Shown piece by piece: positions 25,411 to 34,806 of a stretch of DNA of 64,000 nt. Origin of the DNA: JAHRAW01 sp965212085 (GTDB taxonomy: Bacteria > Pseudomonadota > Gammaproteobacteria > Arenicellales > Poriferihabitantaceae); contig OZ243042.1 in NCBI GenBank assembly GCA_965212085.1, positions 310,001 to 374,000 on the forward strand, given 5' to 3'. Within the stretch, counting starts at the first letter, position 1; the number at the start of each line of letters is the position of its first letter. The notes below the pieces were generated by a model, which was not told the origin of the DNA, did no database searches, and worked only from the letters and a program-made list of their open reading frames with translations. A program made the translations under genes and the position numbers.

Positions 25411-27876
25411 TTACGTACTCGGGAATCCAGCGGTCAACTGGATCCCCCGCACCCGCTCCTTCCCCGGATCAAAATGCGGAAACCCCACCACTTCACAGGA
25501 AAGCCGTTTTTGATGCCCGTCCAGTTGGCCGATTTCGAGTTTGGTTGCGGTTTCGCCGTGTTCGACGTTGATGCGGCAAAGCGCGATGTTTTTGCGCAGG
25601 ATCGGTGACACCACGCCGCTGGTGATGACGCCGACCTGGGTTCTGCCGATGTAGACGCCGTCTCCGGTGGCGGCGGGTTGTTGGCCGGTGACTTCGAGGC
25701 CGGCGAGTTTTCGTTGGGGGTTGGCTTTGCGTTTGGTGAGGGCGTCTCGGCCGATGAAGTCGTCTTGTTTGGTTTTGAGGGGCACGGTGAAGCCGATGCC
25801 GGCTTCGAAGGGGTCGGTTTGATCGGAGAACTCGTTGCCGGCGAAGATCAGGCCGGCTTCGATTCTGAGAATGTCCAGGGCCTCAAGGCCGAGGGGCTTG
25901 ATTTCAAACTCCTGGCCGGCTTCCCAGACCGCGTCCCATATTTGTTCGGCGTGTTTGGGGTGGCAGAAAATTTCGTAGCCGCGTTCGCCGGTGTAGCCGG
26001 TGCGGGAAATCACCATGGGGATGCCCATTTCATCGTTGACGCGGGCGATGGAAAAGCGGAACCAGCCGAGTTCTTCGACGGTGGCCTGGTCGGGCCGCGT
26101 CCAGATGATTTTGCGCAGCACGTCAACGCTGCGCGGGCCTTGCACTTGCAGGTTGTGCAACTGGTCGGTGGAGTCCTTGACCCAGGCTTGCAAGTTTCTT
26201 TCCCCGGCCTGGCGGCGCAGCCACAACGTGGAGTCATCGCTGCCGCCGACCCAGCGCAAGTTGTCCTTGCCGAGGCGGAACACCGTGCCGTCGTCTATCA
26301 TGCCGCCGGACGCATGGCACATCGCGGTATACACCACCTGTCCGGGGCTCAAGCGCCGGATGTCGCGGGTGACGCAGGTCTGCATCAGCAGTTCGGCGTC
26401 GGGGCCGACCACTTCGGCTTTGCGCAACGGCGACAAGTCGGTGACGATTACGCCTTCCCGGCAGGCCCAGTATTCGGCGACGCCGCCGAGGTTGGTGAAG
26501 TTGTTGGCCAGCCAGTAGCCGCCGTATTCGGTGAAGTTGCGGGTCAGGGCCGAGGTGCGTGCGTGAAAGCCGGTTTCTTTGGTCATGTCGGGTTCTGCGT
26601 CTGTGGTTTTTCGGAAGGCGACAGCCCGCTTGAACAGGTTGTCGCGCGGGTAGATGCGCACGTGAACGTCGCTGGGCTTCCAGCCGTTGGCCGGGTCAAT
26701 GTCGCAGGGGCACGCCGAGGAAACGCACACCATGTCCTTCTGCGCGCGCATTAGCACGTAATCCCCCGGCCGCGACCACGGTTCGTCAAAAGCGAACTGG
26801 TGCGCGTCGTCGAAGAACGTGTTGAAGAACAGGTTCATCGCCATCCAGCCTTTGCGCGGCGCCACCGGCCACGGTGAAAGCGCGAGGTTGAAATTGTCGG
26901 AGCAGTTGACGTGGCCGGGATAGCCGGCGTCGTCGTAGTACTTGTCGGTGCAGGCGAGGCCGAAGCTGTCGTGCCGGCCACAAGTATCCCGCACCACTTC
27001 GAGCATCGCCTCGAAGTCAACGTCGTAAAACTTCGAGTACAGGCCCGGTTGCGGATACGCCGAACCCATCAACGCGCGCGTGGTGGTGGCGTCCAGGCAA
27101 CGCTCCAGCCCGCGCTCCAGTTTGGCGGCGTCGAAACACTGGAAGTCCGAACACTGGCGGCCCTCGACGTCGATTACTTGAATGTATTCCCCCGCCGCCA
27201 CTTGGTAGGCCACGGCGGTGCTGTCGGCGATGCGGATTTCCTCGCGGGAGTCGGCCAGCGGGTCGGGCAATGCTTCGCCGGTTTCGGTTGATGGCGCAAG
27301 GGGATTGGCGCGGCGCACGAACACGATGAGGTCGGTGGGCGGCGGTTGGGCGCGCGCCACTTCCATATCCTCCCCCGGCGCGCAAATCAGGCACAAGGCG
27401 TCGGCCTCGCAGATGAAAGACGCCGCGTTGCCGGGGCGGGTTGGCTGCACAGGCGAGGTGGGCGAAGCGGGCGAGGCAGGCGAAGTTGTGCCGCCGAGCA
27501 GTTCGGCGACCCGTGCGGAGGCCAGGTTGATGCCGTGCGTCCGCAATTTTTTCGCCAGCCGCCGCGCGCCGGGGGCGTCGCTTGTTAGGCATTGCGCCAT
27601 TTGTGCGCCGTCGGTGCTTTCGGTATTTTCGGTAATGCCGAGGGCGCCGGTGATGGGTTTGCCTTCATGATCGAACCCGGCCACGTGGGCGACCTGCAAG
27701 CCCTGCGGGTCCACGATCTCGATTTCATCGCCGCAAAACACCGGCAACGCCAGCATCCCCATGGCCGGCACCCGGCGGCGTTCCACGCCCGGTCTGCGCG
27801 TTCCAGGTCTGAGTCCGAGTCCGAGTCCGGGCAAGCCGGCGGCGGGATTGCCGGTTTTTTCAAGGGCGATATTCAT
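25411..27876 (-). CDS. tdm: Trimethylamine N-oxide demethylase (DUF1989 plus GcvT)
   Basis: An 821-residue two-part protein with the architecture of TMAO demethylase, which splits TMAO to dimethylamine and formaldehyde and hands the C1 unit to tetrahydrofolate. The N-terminal half (to about residue 400) is DUF1989-like, with Cys-containing blocks GRQCSDFQCFD, GHVNCSDNFN and SSACPCDI that could bind metal. The C-terminal half (about 440-800) is a GcvT/aminomethyltransferase fold with SRTGYTGERGYEIF. Two short repeat runs are present (GLGLGL near residue 20 and SPASPASP near 135). The last 8-10 residues and the stop come from the adjoining palindrome. It shares strand and pathway with tmm. Confidence 0.88.
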   Translation of the reverse strand: MNIALEKTGNPAAGLPGLGLGLRPGTRRPGVERRRVPAMGMLALPVFCGDEIEIVDPQGLQVAHVAGFDHEGKPITGALGITENTESTDGAQMAQCLTSDAPGARRLAKKLRTHGINLASARVAELLGGTTSPASPASPTSPVQPTRPGNAASFICEADALCLICAPGEDMEVARAQPPPTDLIVFVRRANPLAPSTETGEALPDPLADSREEIRIADSTAVAYQVAAGEYIQVIDVEGRQCSDFQCFDAAKLERGLERCLDATTTRALMGSAYPQPGLYSKFYDVDFEAMLEVVRDTCGRHDSFGLACTDKYYDDAGYPGHVNCSDNFNLALSPWPVAPRKGWMAMNLFFNTFFDDAHQFAFDEPWSRPGDYVLMRAQKDMVCVSSACPCDIDPANGWKPSDVHVRIYPRDNLFKRAVAFRKTTDAEPDMTKETGFHARTSALTRNFTEYGGYWLANNFTNLGGVAEYWACREGVIVTDLSPLRKAEVVGPDAELLMQTCVTRDIRRLSPGQVVYTAMCHASGGMIDDGTVFRLGKDNLRWVGGSDDSTLWLRRQAGERNLQAWVKDSTDQLHNLQVQGPRSVDVLRKIIWTRPDQATVEELGWFRFSIARVNDEMGIPMVISRTGYTGERGYEIFCHPKHAEQIWDAVWEAGQEFEIKPLGLEALDILRIEAGLIFAGNEFSDQTDPFEAGIGFTVPLKTKQDDFIGRDALTKRKANPQRKLAGLEVTGQQPAATGDGVYIGRTQVGVITSGVVSPILRKNIALCRINVEHGETATKLEIGQLDGHQKRLSCEVVGFPHFDPGKERVRGIQLTAGFPST

Positions 27877-27924
27877 CGGCTGATACTATACACCGGTTCC
27901 CCGATTCGGGGTAATTTTATCCCT

Positions 27925-27930
27925 TATAAT
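27925..27930 (+). promoter_or_regulatory. Candidate -10 element for gdh
   Basis: TATAAT 40 bp upstream of the gdh ATG in the divergent tdm-gdh gap. No convincing -35 hexamer is present at 16-18 bp, so an activator may be needed. On the minus strand TATAGT lies just before the tdm start. Confidence 0.4.
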
Positions 27931-27970
27931 GGCGCCCTTGTAATGGCGCAACGCAACGGGGATTTACAAA

Positions 27971-30900
27971 ATGAAAAACACGGTTACCGAAAAACTTCTC
28001 GCCACGGTCAGGAGCAAGGTCAAGCCGGCTCCCGGCAGGGATGAAATCGCTTTTTTGCGGGATTTTTATCACCGGCTTTCGGGGCAGGATTTTGCCGCCG
28101 ACCGGGCGCTGGAATTCCGCGACGCGGCGTTGCGGCATCGCAAACTCGGCGAGACCCGCGCGCCGGGCAAGACGCTGATCGAGGTGTATAACCTGAGCGC
28201 CGAACGCGGCCAAACCCGAAAGCAATCCGCGGAGCACCGGGACGCCACCATCATCAACCTCATCACCGACGACAAACCCTTCACCATTGATTCGCTGACC
28301 ATCAAACTGAACGCGATGCGCAAGACCCCGCACCGCATCACCCACCCGAACTTTGAAGTGCAACGGGACAGCCGGCGGCGGATACAAACCATGTCCCGCT
28401 ACAAGGGCCGGGAGGCCAAGCCGCTGAGCGGCGGCGAGGTGGAATCCTACATTCAGTTCGTCGTGGACTTCACGCCGCAAAGCGAGCACAAAAACCTGCA
28501 ACGGGAACTGCAAAACGTGGTCGCCGATATTGAAATCGTGGTCAAGGACTGGAAGCAGATGCGCGGCAACGCCCTGCGGTTGGCGGACCAGGTGGAAGGC
28601 CGCCAATCCGGGCAAGCGGTCACGGCGCACGGCGAACTGCTGCGCTGGATGGAAAACCACAACTTTGCTTTTCTCGGTTACGCCGAAGTGGAGGTCAGCG
28701 CAAGCGGCGGATCCGGCGGCCCCGATGGGGGGTGGAAAACCGTCATTGACCGCAAGTCGGCGCTGGGGGTGGTGCGCGCCGCGTACCGCCGGGGGGAGGC
28801 CGCGGCCATGGAAATTTTGCCGCCGGTGGCCCACGGCCAGACCTCGCCGCTGGTGTTCACCAAGTCCCGGCAGCGTTCAACCATTCACCGCGCCAACTAT
28901 CTTGATTGCATCCTCATTGACCACGCGCTGCATCAGCCCAACACCAACACCCAAACCCGAACCCAAACCAAACACAACAAGCGCCGGGTTAGCTGCATCC
29001 TCGGCTTCCTGGCCGGCGCCTCGGCGTTGCTGCCGACCTCGGCCATCCCGCACTTGCGCAACAAGACCGCTTACGTGTTGAAGGAGAGCACCCTGCGCCC
29101 CGGCGGTTACGGTCACAAGTCGTTGCAGGCGATCCTCGAAACCCTGCCCAGGGAAAAACTTTTTCAGATGGACACGCGCAGTTTGTACGGGTTGTGCATG
29201 ACCCTCCTCAACCACCTGGAACGCCGCAAAACCCGGCTGCATTTGCACCGCAACATCTGCGGCCATTTTTACTCCTGCCTGGTGTACATCCCCAGGGACC
29301 TGTTCAACAGCAAACTGCGGCAGCGCATCCAGCAGTTTTTGCAGGCGCAACTGGACGCCGGCGAGGTAACTTTCAACGTCTATTTTTCGGACTCCATCCT
29401 GACCCGGATTCATTATTTGATCCACTGCCGCGAACGCTCGGAGCGCAAGGTGGACGCGGCGCAACTCGAACGCAAGATTCAGGCCATGGCCAGGGACTGG
29501 AACGACAACCTGCACGAAACCATCCGCCGCCGGCACGGCTACGAACGCGCCAACCAAACCCTGGAACTGTACCGAGACGCTTTTCCGGGGGGCTACCAGG
29601 ACGAGTTTTCGGTGGAACAGGCGGTCATTGACATTGACCGCCTCGCCGGAGTCGGGCCGGGAAAAATTCACGCCGCGCTGAACCGTCGCGAACGCGATCA
29701 GGACGACCGCACCGCCAGTTTCAAACTGTACTGCGACGACCAGTCCATCGCCTTGTCCGACGTTTTGCCGATCCTGGAAAACATGGGCATCCGCGTTCTC
29801 GGCGGACGCCCCTACCGCTTCCGACGGCGGGACGGCGCAACTTTGTGGCTGCACGATTTTGAAATCGCGCGCCAGGACAACCGCGAGTTTGATATTGACG
29901 CCGCCGCGGAAAACTTTCAAACCACGTTCACCCAGGCGTGGCGCGGCCAAATTGAAAACGACGGCTTCAATCAACTCACGCTGCTGGCGGGCCTGAACTG
30001 GAAAGAGATCAGTTTGCTGCGCGCGTACTTCCGCTATCTGAAACAGATCCGCCTGCGCTACAGCGAGCAATACATCATCGAAGCGCTGGCCGGCAATCCG
30101 CAACTGGTGGTTTCCATCAACGCATTTTTCAACGCCCGTTTCAATCCGGCGACCAAGGGCAAGGGCAAGGCCAAAGGAAAGGGCAAGGCCGGCGGCGCGC
30201 GCAAAATCCACGCGGACATCCATCGCCAACTCGAACAGGTCGCCACCCTTGATGAAGACCGCATCATCGGCGCGCTGCTCGACGTCATCAACGCCACCCT
30301 GCGCACCAACTACTACCAGACCACCGAAGCCGGCGATTCTAAACCCTACCTGTCATTGAAGCTCAGCCCCCGCGCCATCCCGCGCATCCCGGAACCGGCG
30401 CCCAAGTACGAGATTTTTGTCTGCTCGCCGAGGGTCGAAGGCGTGCACCTGCGCGGCGGCGACGTTGCGCGCGGCGGCTTGCGCTGGTCGGAACGGCCCG
30501 AAGATTTTCGCACCGAAGTGCTCGGCCTGGTCAAGGCGCAGCGGGTCAAGAACGCGGTCATCGTGCCCATGGGATCCAAGGGCGGGTTCGTCGCCAAGCA
30601 ACTCCCCGAAGCGGGCCGCGATGAAATCCAGCGCGAAGTGATCGCGTGTTACCGCCTGTTCATCAGCGGCCTGCTGGACCTCACCGACAACCTGTCCGGC
30701 GACAAAGTGATCCCGCCCAAAGACGTGGTGCGCGCCGACGGCGACGACCCCTACCTGGTGGTGGCCGCGGACAAGGGCACCGCGACCTTCTCCGACATCG
30801 CCAACGGCATATCCGAAGACTACGGCTTCTGGCTCGGCGACGCCTTCGCCTCCGGCGGCTCCGCCGGTTACGACCACAAGAAAATGGGCATCACCGCACG

Positions 30901-32854
30901 CGGCGCGTGGGAATCGGTGAAGCGGCACTTCCGCGAACTCGGCAAGGATATTCAGTCCACGGACTTCACCGTGGCCGGCATCGGCGACATGGGCGGCGAC
31001 GTGTTCGGCAACGGCATGCTGCTGTCCAAACACATCCGCCTGGTGGCGGCCTTCAATCACCTGCACATTTTCATTGACCCGGCGCCGGACTCCGCGCGCG
31101 GCTACCGCGAAAGGCAACGCCTGTTCGACCTGCCGCGCTCCTCGTGGGCGGACTACGAGCGCAAACTGATCTCCGCCGGCGGCGGGGTTTTCGAGCGCAG
31201 CGCAAAGTCCATCACCCTGTCCCCCCAGGCCAAAACAGCCCTGGGCGCGGACAAAGACAAGTATGCCCCAGACGACCTGATCAACGTCATCCTCAAGGCC
31301 GAAGTGGAACTGTTGTGGAACGGCGGCATCGGCACCTACGTAAAAGCATCGTCCGAATCCGACTCCGCCGCCCAGGACAAAAACAACGACGGCCTGCGCG
31401 TGGACGCCAACCAACTGCGCTGCAAGGTCATCGGCGAAGGCGGCAACCTCGGCATGACCCAGCTGGGGCGCGTCGAATACGCCCAGGGCGGCGGGTTGTG
31501 CTACACAGACGCCATTGACAACTCCGCCGGGGTGGACACCTCGGACCACGAGGTCAACATCAAGATCCTGCTGAACGCGGCCATCCAGAGCAAACGCCTG
31601 CCGCCCAAACAACGCAACGCGCTGCTGGCGAAAATGGAGGAGGAGATCGGTTTGCTGGTGCTCAAAAACAACTACGCGCAGTCCCAGGCTTTGAGCATTG
31701 AGGCGGCGCGCAGCAGCCGCATCATGCCCCGCCAGTCCCGTGCCATCAACGCGCTGGAGCAGAAAGGGCTGCTCAACCGCGAGATCGAGTTCCTGCCGGA
31801 CAACGCCGCCCTCGAAGAGCGGCGCGAGGAAGGCAAATGGCTGACGCGCCCCGAACTGGCGGTGCTGTTGTCGTACAGCAAAATGGATTTGTACCAGGCG
31901 TTGCTGGATTCCGACGTGCCCGACGACCCGTACCTGGCCAGGGAACTGGACCGCTACTTTCCGGCGCTGCTGGCGAAAAAATATCCGGCGCTGGTGCGCG
32001 CCCACCGGCTTGGGCGGGAAATCATCTCGACCCAGATCACCAATCACCTGGTGGGCGTCATGGGTCCGAATTTTCACCTGCGCCTGGCCGACCTTACCGG
32101 CAGCGAAGCCGCCGAGATTACCCGCGCCTACGTCGCCGCCAGGGACATCCTCGGCGCCGCCGCCACCAACGCCGAAATCGAGTCCCTGGACAACCGCGTG
32201 GACGCCGGCGTGCAAATGGAGATGCTCAACCAGAGCGCCGCCGCCATGCAATTGTGCATCGCCTGGCTGCTGCGCAACCAGCCCGGCCCGCTGGATATTC
32301 AGGGATTGGTTGCGACCTTCCGGCCCGGCTGCGTCAAACTCCGCGGGATGCTCAAAAAAACCCTGGGGGTTGGCGCTTCGGCGGCGCTGGTCAGGCGCGC
32401 CAAAAAACTCGCGGCGGAAGGCGTGCCCGCGGCCCTCGCCGAGCAGGTTGCGGCGCTGCCGTCCCTCGGCTACGGCGTTGACATCGTGAACCTCGCGGCG
32501 CGAAAAAAATGCCCCGTCGAACACGCCGCCGGCGTTTATTTTCAGGTGCGCGAAACCCTCGGCCTCGACTGGGTTGAACAGGCCATCAACTCGCTGCCGG
32601 CGAGCAACGACTGGCACGAACGGGCGCGCTTCAGCCTCGGCAACGACCTGCGCGCCAGCCACACCGCGATCACCGACAAGGTGCTGTCGGGGGGCGGCAA
32701 GGCGCCGAAAACGGCGATGATCGAACGCTGGTTGCGGGCCAACCACCACCCCGTCCAGGCCATCGAAAAAATGACCGCCGCCCTCAAAGCCGAACACGCC
32801 CCGGACTTCGCCATGCTGTCGGTGTTGATCAGCGAGTTGGCGTGGCTGCACTGA
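27971..32854 (+). CDS. gdhB: NAD-specific glutamate dehydrogenase (large, 180-kDa class)
   Basis: A 1627-residue enzyme that deaminates glutamate to 2-oxoglutarate with NAD+. The length, the long N-terminal ACT-like regulatory region, and the catalytic core (GGLRWSERPEDFRTEVLGLVK, then VPMGSKGGFV, then DMGGDVFGNGML) match the GDH-180 family of proteobacteria. Two in-frame period-6 repeats have entered the protein: NTNTQTRTQT near residue 325 and GKGKAKGKGKA near residue 735. Neither disrupts known catalytic blocks. chaC follows 16 bp downstream. Role: glutamate and amino acid catabolism feeding the TCA cycle. Confidence 0.95.
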   Translation: MKNTVTEKLLATVRSKVKPAPGRDEIAFLRDFYHRLSGQDFAADRALEFRDAALRHRKLGETRAPGKTLIEVYNLSAERGQTRKQSAEHRDATIINLITDDKPFTIDSLTIKLNAMRKTPHRITHPNFEVQRDSRRRIQTMSRYKGREAKPLSGGEVESYIQFVVDFTPQSEHKNLQRELQNVVADIEIVVKDWKQMRGNALRLADQVEGRQSGQAVTAHGELLRWMENHNFAFLGYAEVEVSASGGSGGPDGGWKTVIDRKSALGVVRAAYRRGEAAAMEILPPVAHGQTSPLVFTKSRQRSTIHRANYLDCILIDHALHQPNTNTQTRTQTKHNKRRVSCILGFLAGASALLPTSAIPHLRNKTAYVLKESTLRPGGYGHKSLQAILETLPREKLFQMDTRSLYGLCMTLLNHLERRKTRLHLHRNICGHFYSCLVYIPRDLFNSKLRQRIQQFLQAQLDAGEVTFNVYFSDSILTRIHYLIHCRERSERKVDAAQLERKIQAMARDWNDNLHETIRRRHGYERANQTLELYRDAFPGGYQDEFSVEQAVIDIDRLAGVGPGKIHAALNRRERDQDDRTASFKLYCDDQSIALSDVLPILENMGIRVLGGRPYRFRRRDGATLWLHDFEIARQDNREFDIDAAAENFQTTFTQAWRGQIENDGFNQLTLLAGLNWKEISLLRAYFRYLKQIRLRYSEQYIIEALAGNPQLVVSINAFFNARFNPATKGKGKAKGKGKAGGARKIHADIHRQLEQVATLDEDRIIGALLDVINATLRTNYYQTTEAGDSKPYLSLKLSPRAIPRIPEPAPKYEIFVCSPRVEGVHLRGGDVARGGLRWSERPEDFRTEVLGLVKAQRVKNAVIVPMGSKGGFVAKQLPEAGRDEIQREVIACYRLFISGLLDLTDNLSGDKVIPPKDVVRADGDDPYLVVAADKGTATFSDIANGISEDYGFWLGDAFASGGSAGYDHKKMGITARGAWESVKRHFRELGKDIQSTDFTVAGIGDMGGDVFGNGMLLSKHIRLVAAFNHLHIFIDPAPDSARGYRERQRLFDLPRSSWADYERKLISAGGGVFERSAKSITLSPQAKTALGADKDKYAPDDLINVILKAEVELLWNGGIGTYVKASSESDSAAQDKNNDGLRVDANQLRCKVIGEGGNLGMTQLGRVEYAQGGGLCYTDAIDNSAGVDTSDHEVNIKILLNAAIQSKRLPPKQRNALLAKMEEEIGLLVLKNNYAQSQALSIEAARSSRIMPRQSRAINALEQKGLLNREIEFLPDNAALEERREEGKWLTRPELAVLLSYSKMDLYQALLDSDVPDDPYLARELDRYFPALLAKKYPALVRAHRLGREIISTQITNHLVGVMGPNFHLRLADLTGSEAAEITRAYVAARDILGAAATNAEIESLDNRVDAGVQMEMLNQSAAAMQLCIAWLLRNQPGPLDIQGLVATFRPGCVKLRGMLKKTLGVGASAALVRRAKKLAAEGVPAALAEQVAALPSLGYGVDIVNLAARKKCPVEHAAGVYFQVRETLGLDWVEQAINSLPASNDWHERARFSLGNDLRASHTAITDKVLSGGGKAPKTAMIERWLRANHHPVQAIEKMTAALKAEHAPDFAMLSVLISELAWLH
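30159..30192. repeat. AAGGGC-type hexanucleotide repeat in gdh
   Basis: About six imperfect AAGGGC/AAGGCC units, coding for alternating Lys and Gly or Ala in frame. Confidence 0.75.
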
Positions 32855-32870
32855 ATGGTTCACCGGGTGT

Positions 32871-33470
32871 ATGACGGTATCCGCTTCCAGTCTCAGACCC
32901 GACTTCAGCGCAACCCGGTTTGCGCCGTACGAACCCGGCGCGTTGCCGGTGCCCGATGGCGACTTGTGGGTGTTCGGCTACGGGTCGCTGATGTGGAATC
33001 CGGGTTTCAGGGTCGCAAAGGCACTTCCGGCGCGCCTCTACGGCTACCACCGGCGGCTGTGCCTGTGGTCGGTTCACTACCGGGGCACCGCCAAATGTCC
33101 CGGCCTGGTGCTCGGCCTCGACCGCGGCGGCTCCTGCAACGGCATGGCCCTGCGCGTCTCGCCCGCCGACATACCCGCGGCTTCGGACTACCTGCTGGAG
33201 CGGGAGATGCTGAACAACGCCTACCTGCCGGTGATCAAGAAGGTGTATTTTCAGGACGGCGGCGTTGTTGACGCGCTGGCCTTCGTCTCCAAGCGCGAGC
33301 ATCCCCAGTTTGCCCGGCCATTGAGCGTCGCCGAGACCGTGGCCGTGGTGCTGGCCGCCGAGGGCCGGCGCGGAAAAAACTGCGACTATGTGTTGAACAC
33401 CGTGCGCCATCTGAGCAAGTTTGCGATTGAGCATACCGCGCTGCATGCGGTGGCCGATAAACTGCGATAA
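32871..33470 (+). CDS. chaC: ChaC-like gamma-glutamylcyclotransferase
   Basis: A 199-residue ChaC/GGCT-fold protein that degrades glutathione to 5-oxoproline and Cys-Gly. The substrate-binding loop VFGYGSLMWNPGF is near residues 33-45, and the catalytic Glu is in LLEREMLNNAY (about residue 112). It is only 16 bp after gdh, so co-transcription is likely and would join glutathione breakdown to glutamate catabolism. Assignment to the ChaC rather than GGCT subgroup rests on the YGSLMW motif. Confidence 0.88.
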   Translation: MTVSASSLRPDFSATRFAPYEPGALPVPDGDLWVFGYGSLMWNPGFRVAKALPARLYGYHRRLCLWSVHYRGTAKCPGLVLGLDRGGSCNGMALRVSPADIPAASDYLLEREMLNNAYLPVIKKVYFQDGGVVDALAFVSKREHPQFARPLSVAETVAVVLAAEGRRGKNCDYVLNTVRHLSKFAIEHTALHAVADKLR

Positions 33471-33523
33471 CTTACTTTTCACACTTCACAAACATTTTTA
33501 CCAAACGCCAACAGGAACCCAGC

Positions 33524-33877
33524 ATGACCGAAGAAACCCTTTTCAGCAAAATCGTTAGCGGGGAAATCCCCGCGGATATCGTCTTTCAGGACGAGCGCGT
33601 GACCGCGTTCCGCGACATCAATCCCCAGGCGCCGACCCATATCCTGATCGTCCCCAACAAGATCATCCCCACGGTCAACGACGTTACGCCGGAAGACGAA
33701 GGCGTCCTCGGACACCTGTTCGTCGTGGCCCGGCAACTGGCCGCGCAGGAGGGCGTCGCCGCGGACGGCTACCGCCTGCTGGTGAACTGCGGCCGCCACG
33801 CCAATCAGGAAGTGTTTCACTTGCACGTGCACCTGTTCGGTGGACGGCCGCTGGGGGGGATGATCAAGCCTGAGTAG
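33524..33877 (+). CDS. hinT: Histidine triad nucleotide-binding protein HinT
   Basis: A 117-residue HIT protein, a purine nucleoside phosphoramidase. It shows the N-terminal TLFSKIVSGEIPADIV block and the C-terminal triad HLHVHL preceded by HANQEV. Length matches E. coli HinT (119). It is downstream of chaC by 53 bp on the same strand. The stop leads directly into a repeat array. Confidence 0.95.
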   Translation: MTEETLFSKIVSGEIPADIVFQDERVTAFRDINPQAPTHILIVPNKIIPTVNDVTPEDEGVLGHLFVVARQLAAQEGVAADGYRLLVNCGRHANQEVFHLHVHLFGGRPLGGMIKPE

Positions 33878-34326
33878 CGGTTGCGCGGGGCGGGGGGCGG
33901 CGGGGCGCGGGGTGGGTTGCGCGTGACGCGCGTTGTGGGGGGGAGAGCCCCCCACGCCCCCCTGTGCGGCGCGGGAAAACATCCTGTTTTCAGCGCCGCC
34001 GTGCGCGTCCTTGCGCACGCCGAAGTTAGCGGCTACGCCGCCGGTTGGACGGCCGCAGAGGTGTAAAGACGGACAAGGAAAACGATGATGCTTGGTCGCT
34101 TTTTTTGCGCTTCCTTTGCCCTGCCTTACGCATCTGCCGTCATTCCCGAACGATAGAAAAATAAGGAGCGATAGCGACTATATTTTTCATCGTATCGGGA
34201 ATCCAGCGTTTAACGTGTGGCATAACCGCTGACGCCAGTCCGACTGGATTCCCGAGTCGTAAGTGTCCGTAAGCCGCTAACGCGGCAACGGACACGCTTG
34301 ATAATGACGACTTCGCGGGGCGGCGG
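33878..34326. repeat. Palindromic repeat array between hinT and ispF
   Basis: No gene is seen. An E module is at about 33910-34110, hairpin A at 34142-34202, then a GGATTCCCGAG...TGTCCGT palindrome half up to about 34300. It sits between convergent genes. Confidence 0.85.
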
Positions 34327-34806
34327 TTACGGGCCGGGCTGCTCCAGGAGCGCCACCGCGTAAGCGGCGATGCCCTGCTCGCGTCCGCAGAAGCCGAGGC
34401 CATCGGTGGTGGTGGCCTTGACGTTGACCCGGCCGGCGGCGGTCCCGAGGTCGGCGGCGATGTTCTCCCGCATCTGCGGAATGTGGGGCGCGAGTTTGGG
34501 ACGCTGGGCGACGACGACGGCGTCAACGTTGACCACCCGCCACTTCCCTTCGGCGAGCATTTCCCGCACCCGGCGTAGCAGGTCGCGGCTGTCGGCGTCC
34601 TTGTAGCGCGCGTCCGAGTCCGGAAAATGCCGCCCCATATCGCCGAGGCCGGCGGCGCCGATGCAAGCATCGCACACGGCGTGCAGCAACACGTCGCCGT
34701 CGGAATGGCCGTCCAGCCCCAGGTGCCAGTCAATGCGCACGCCGCCGATAATCAGCGGGCGGTTTCCCACCAGCGGGTGAACGTCGTAGCCGTTGCCGAT
34801 TCTCAT
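34327..34806 (-). CDS. ispF: 2-C-methyl-D-erythritol 2,4-cyclodiphosphate synthase
   Basis: A 159-residue enzyme of the MEP isoprenoid pathway that cyclises CDP-ME 2-phosphate. Metal-binding residues appear in YDVHPL (about 8-13) and GHSDGDVLLHA (about 33-43), and the substrate loop near the end contains KATTTDGLGFCGRE. Length is typical. Its ATG overlaps the ispD stop (ATGA), so the two are translationally coupled. Confidence 0.96.
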   Translation of the reverse strand: MRIGNGYDVHPLVGNRPLIIGGVRIDWHLGLDGHSDGDVLLHAVCDACIGAAGLGDMGRHFPDSDARYKDADSRDLLRRVREMLAEGKWRVVNVDAVVVAQRPKLAPHIPQMRENIAADLGTAAGRVNVKATTTDGLGFCGREQGIAAYAVALLEQPGP

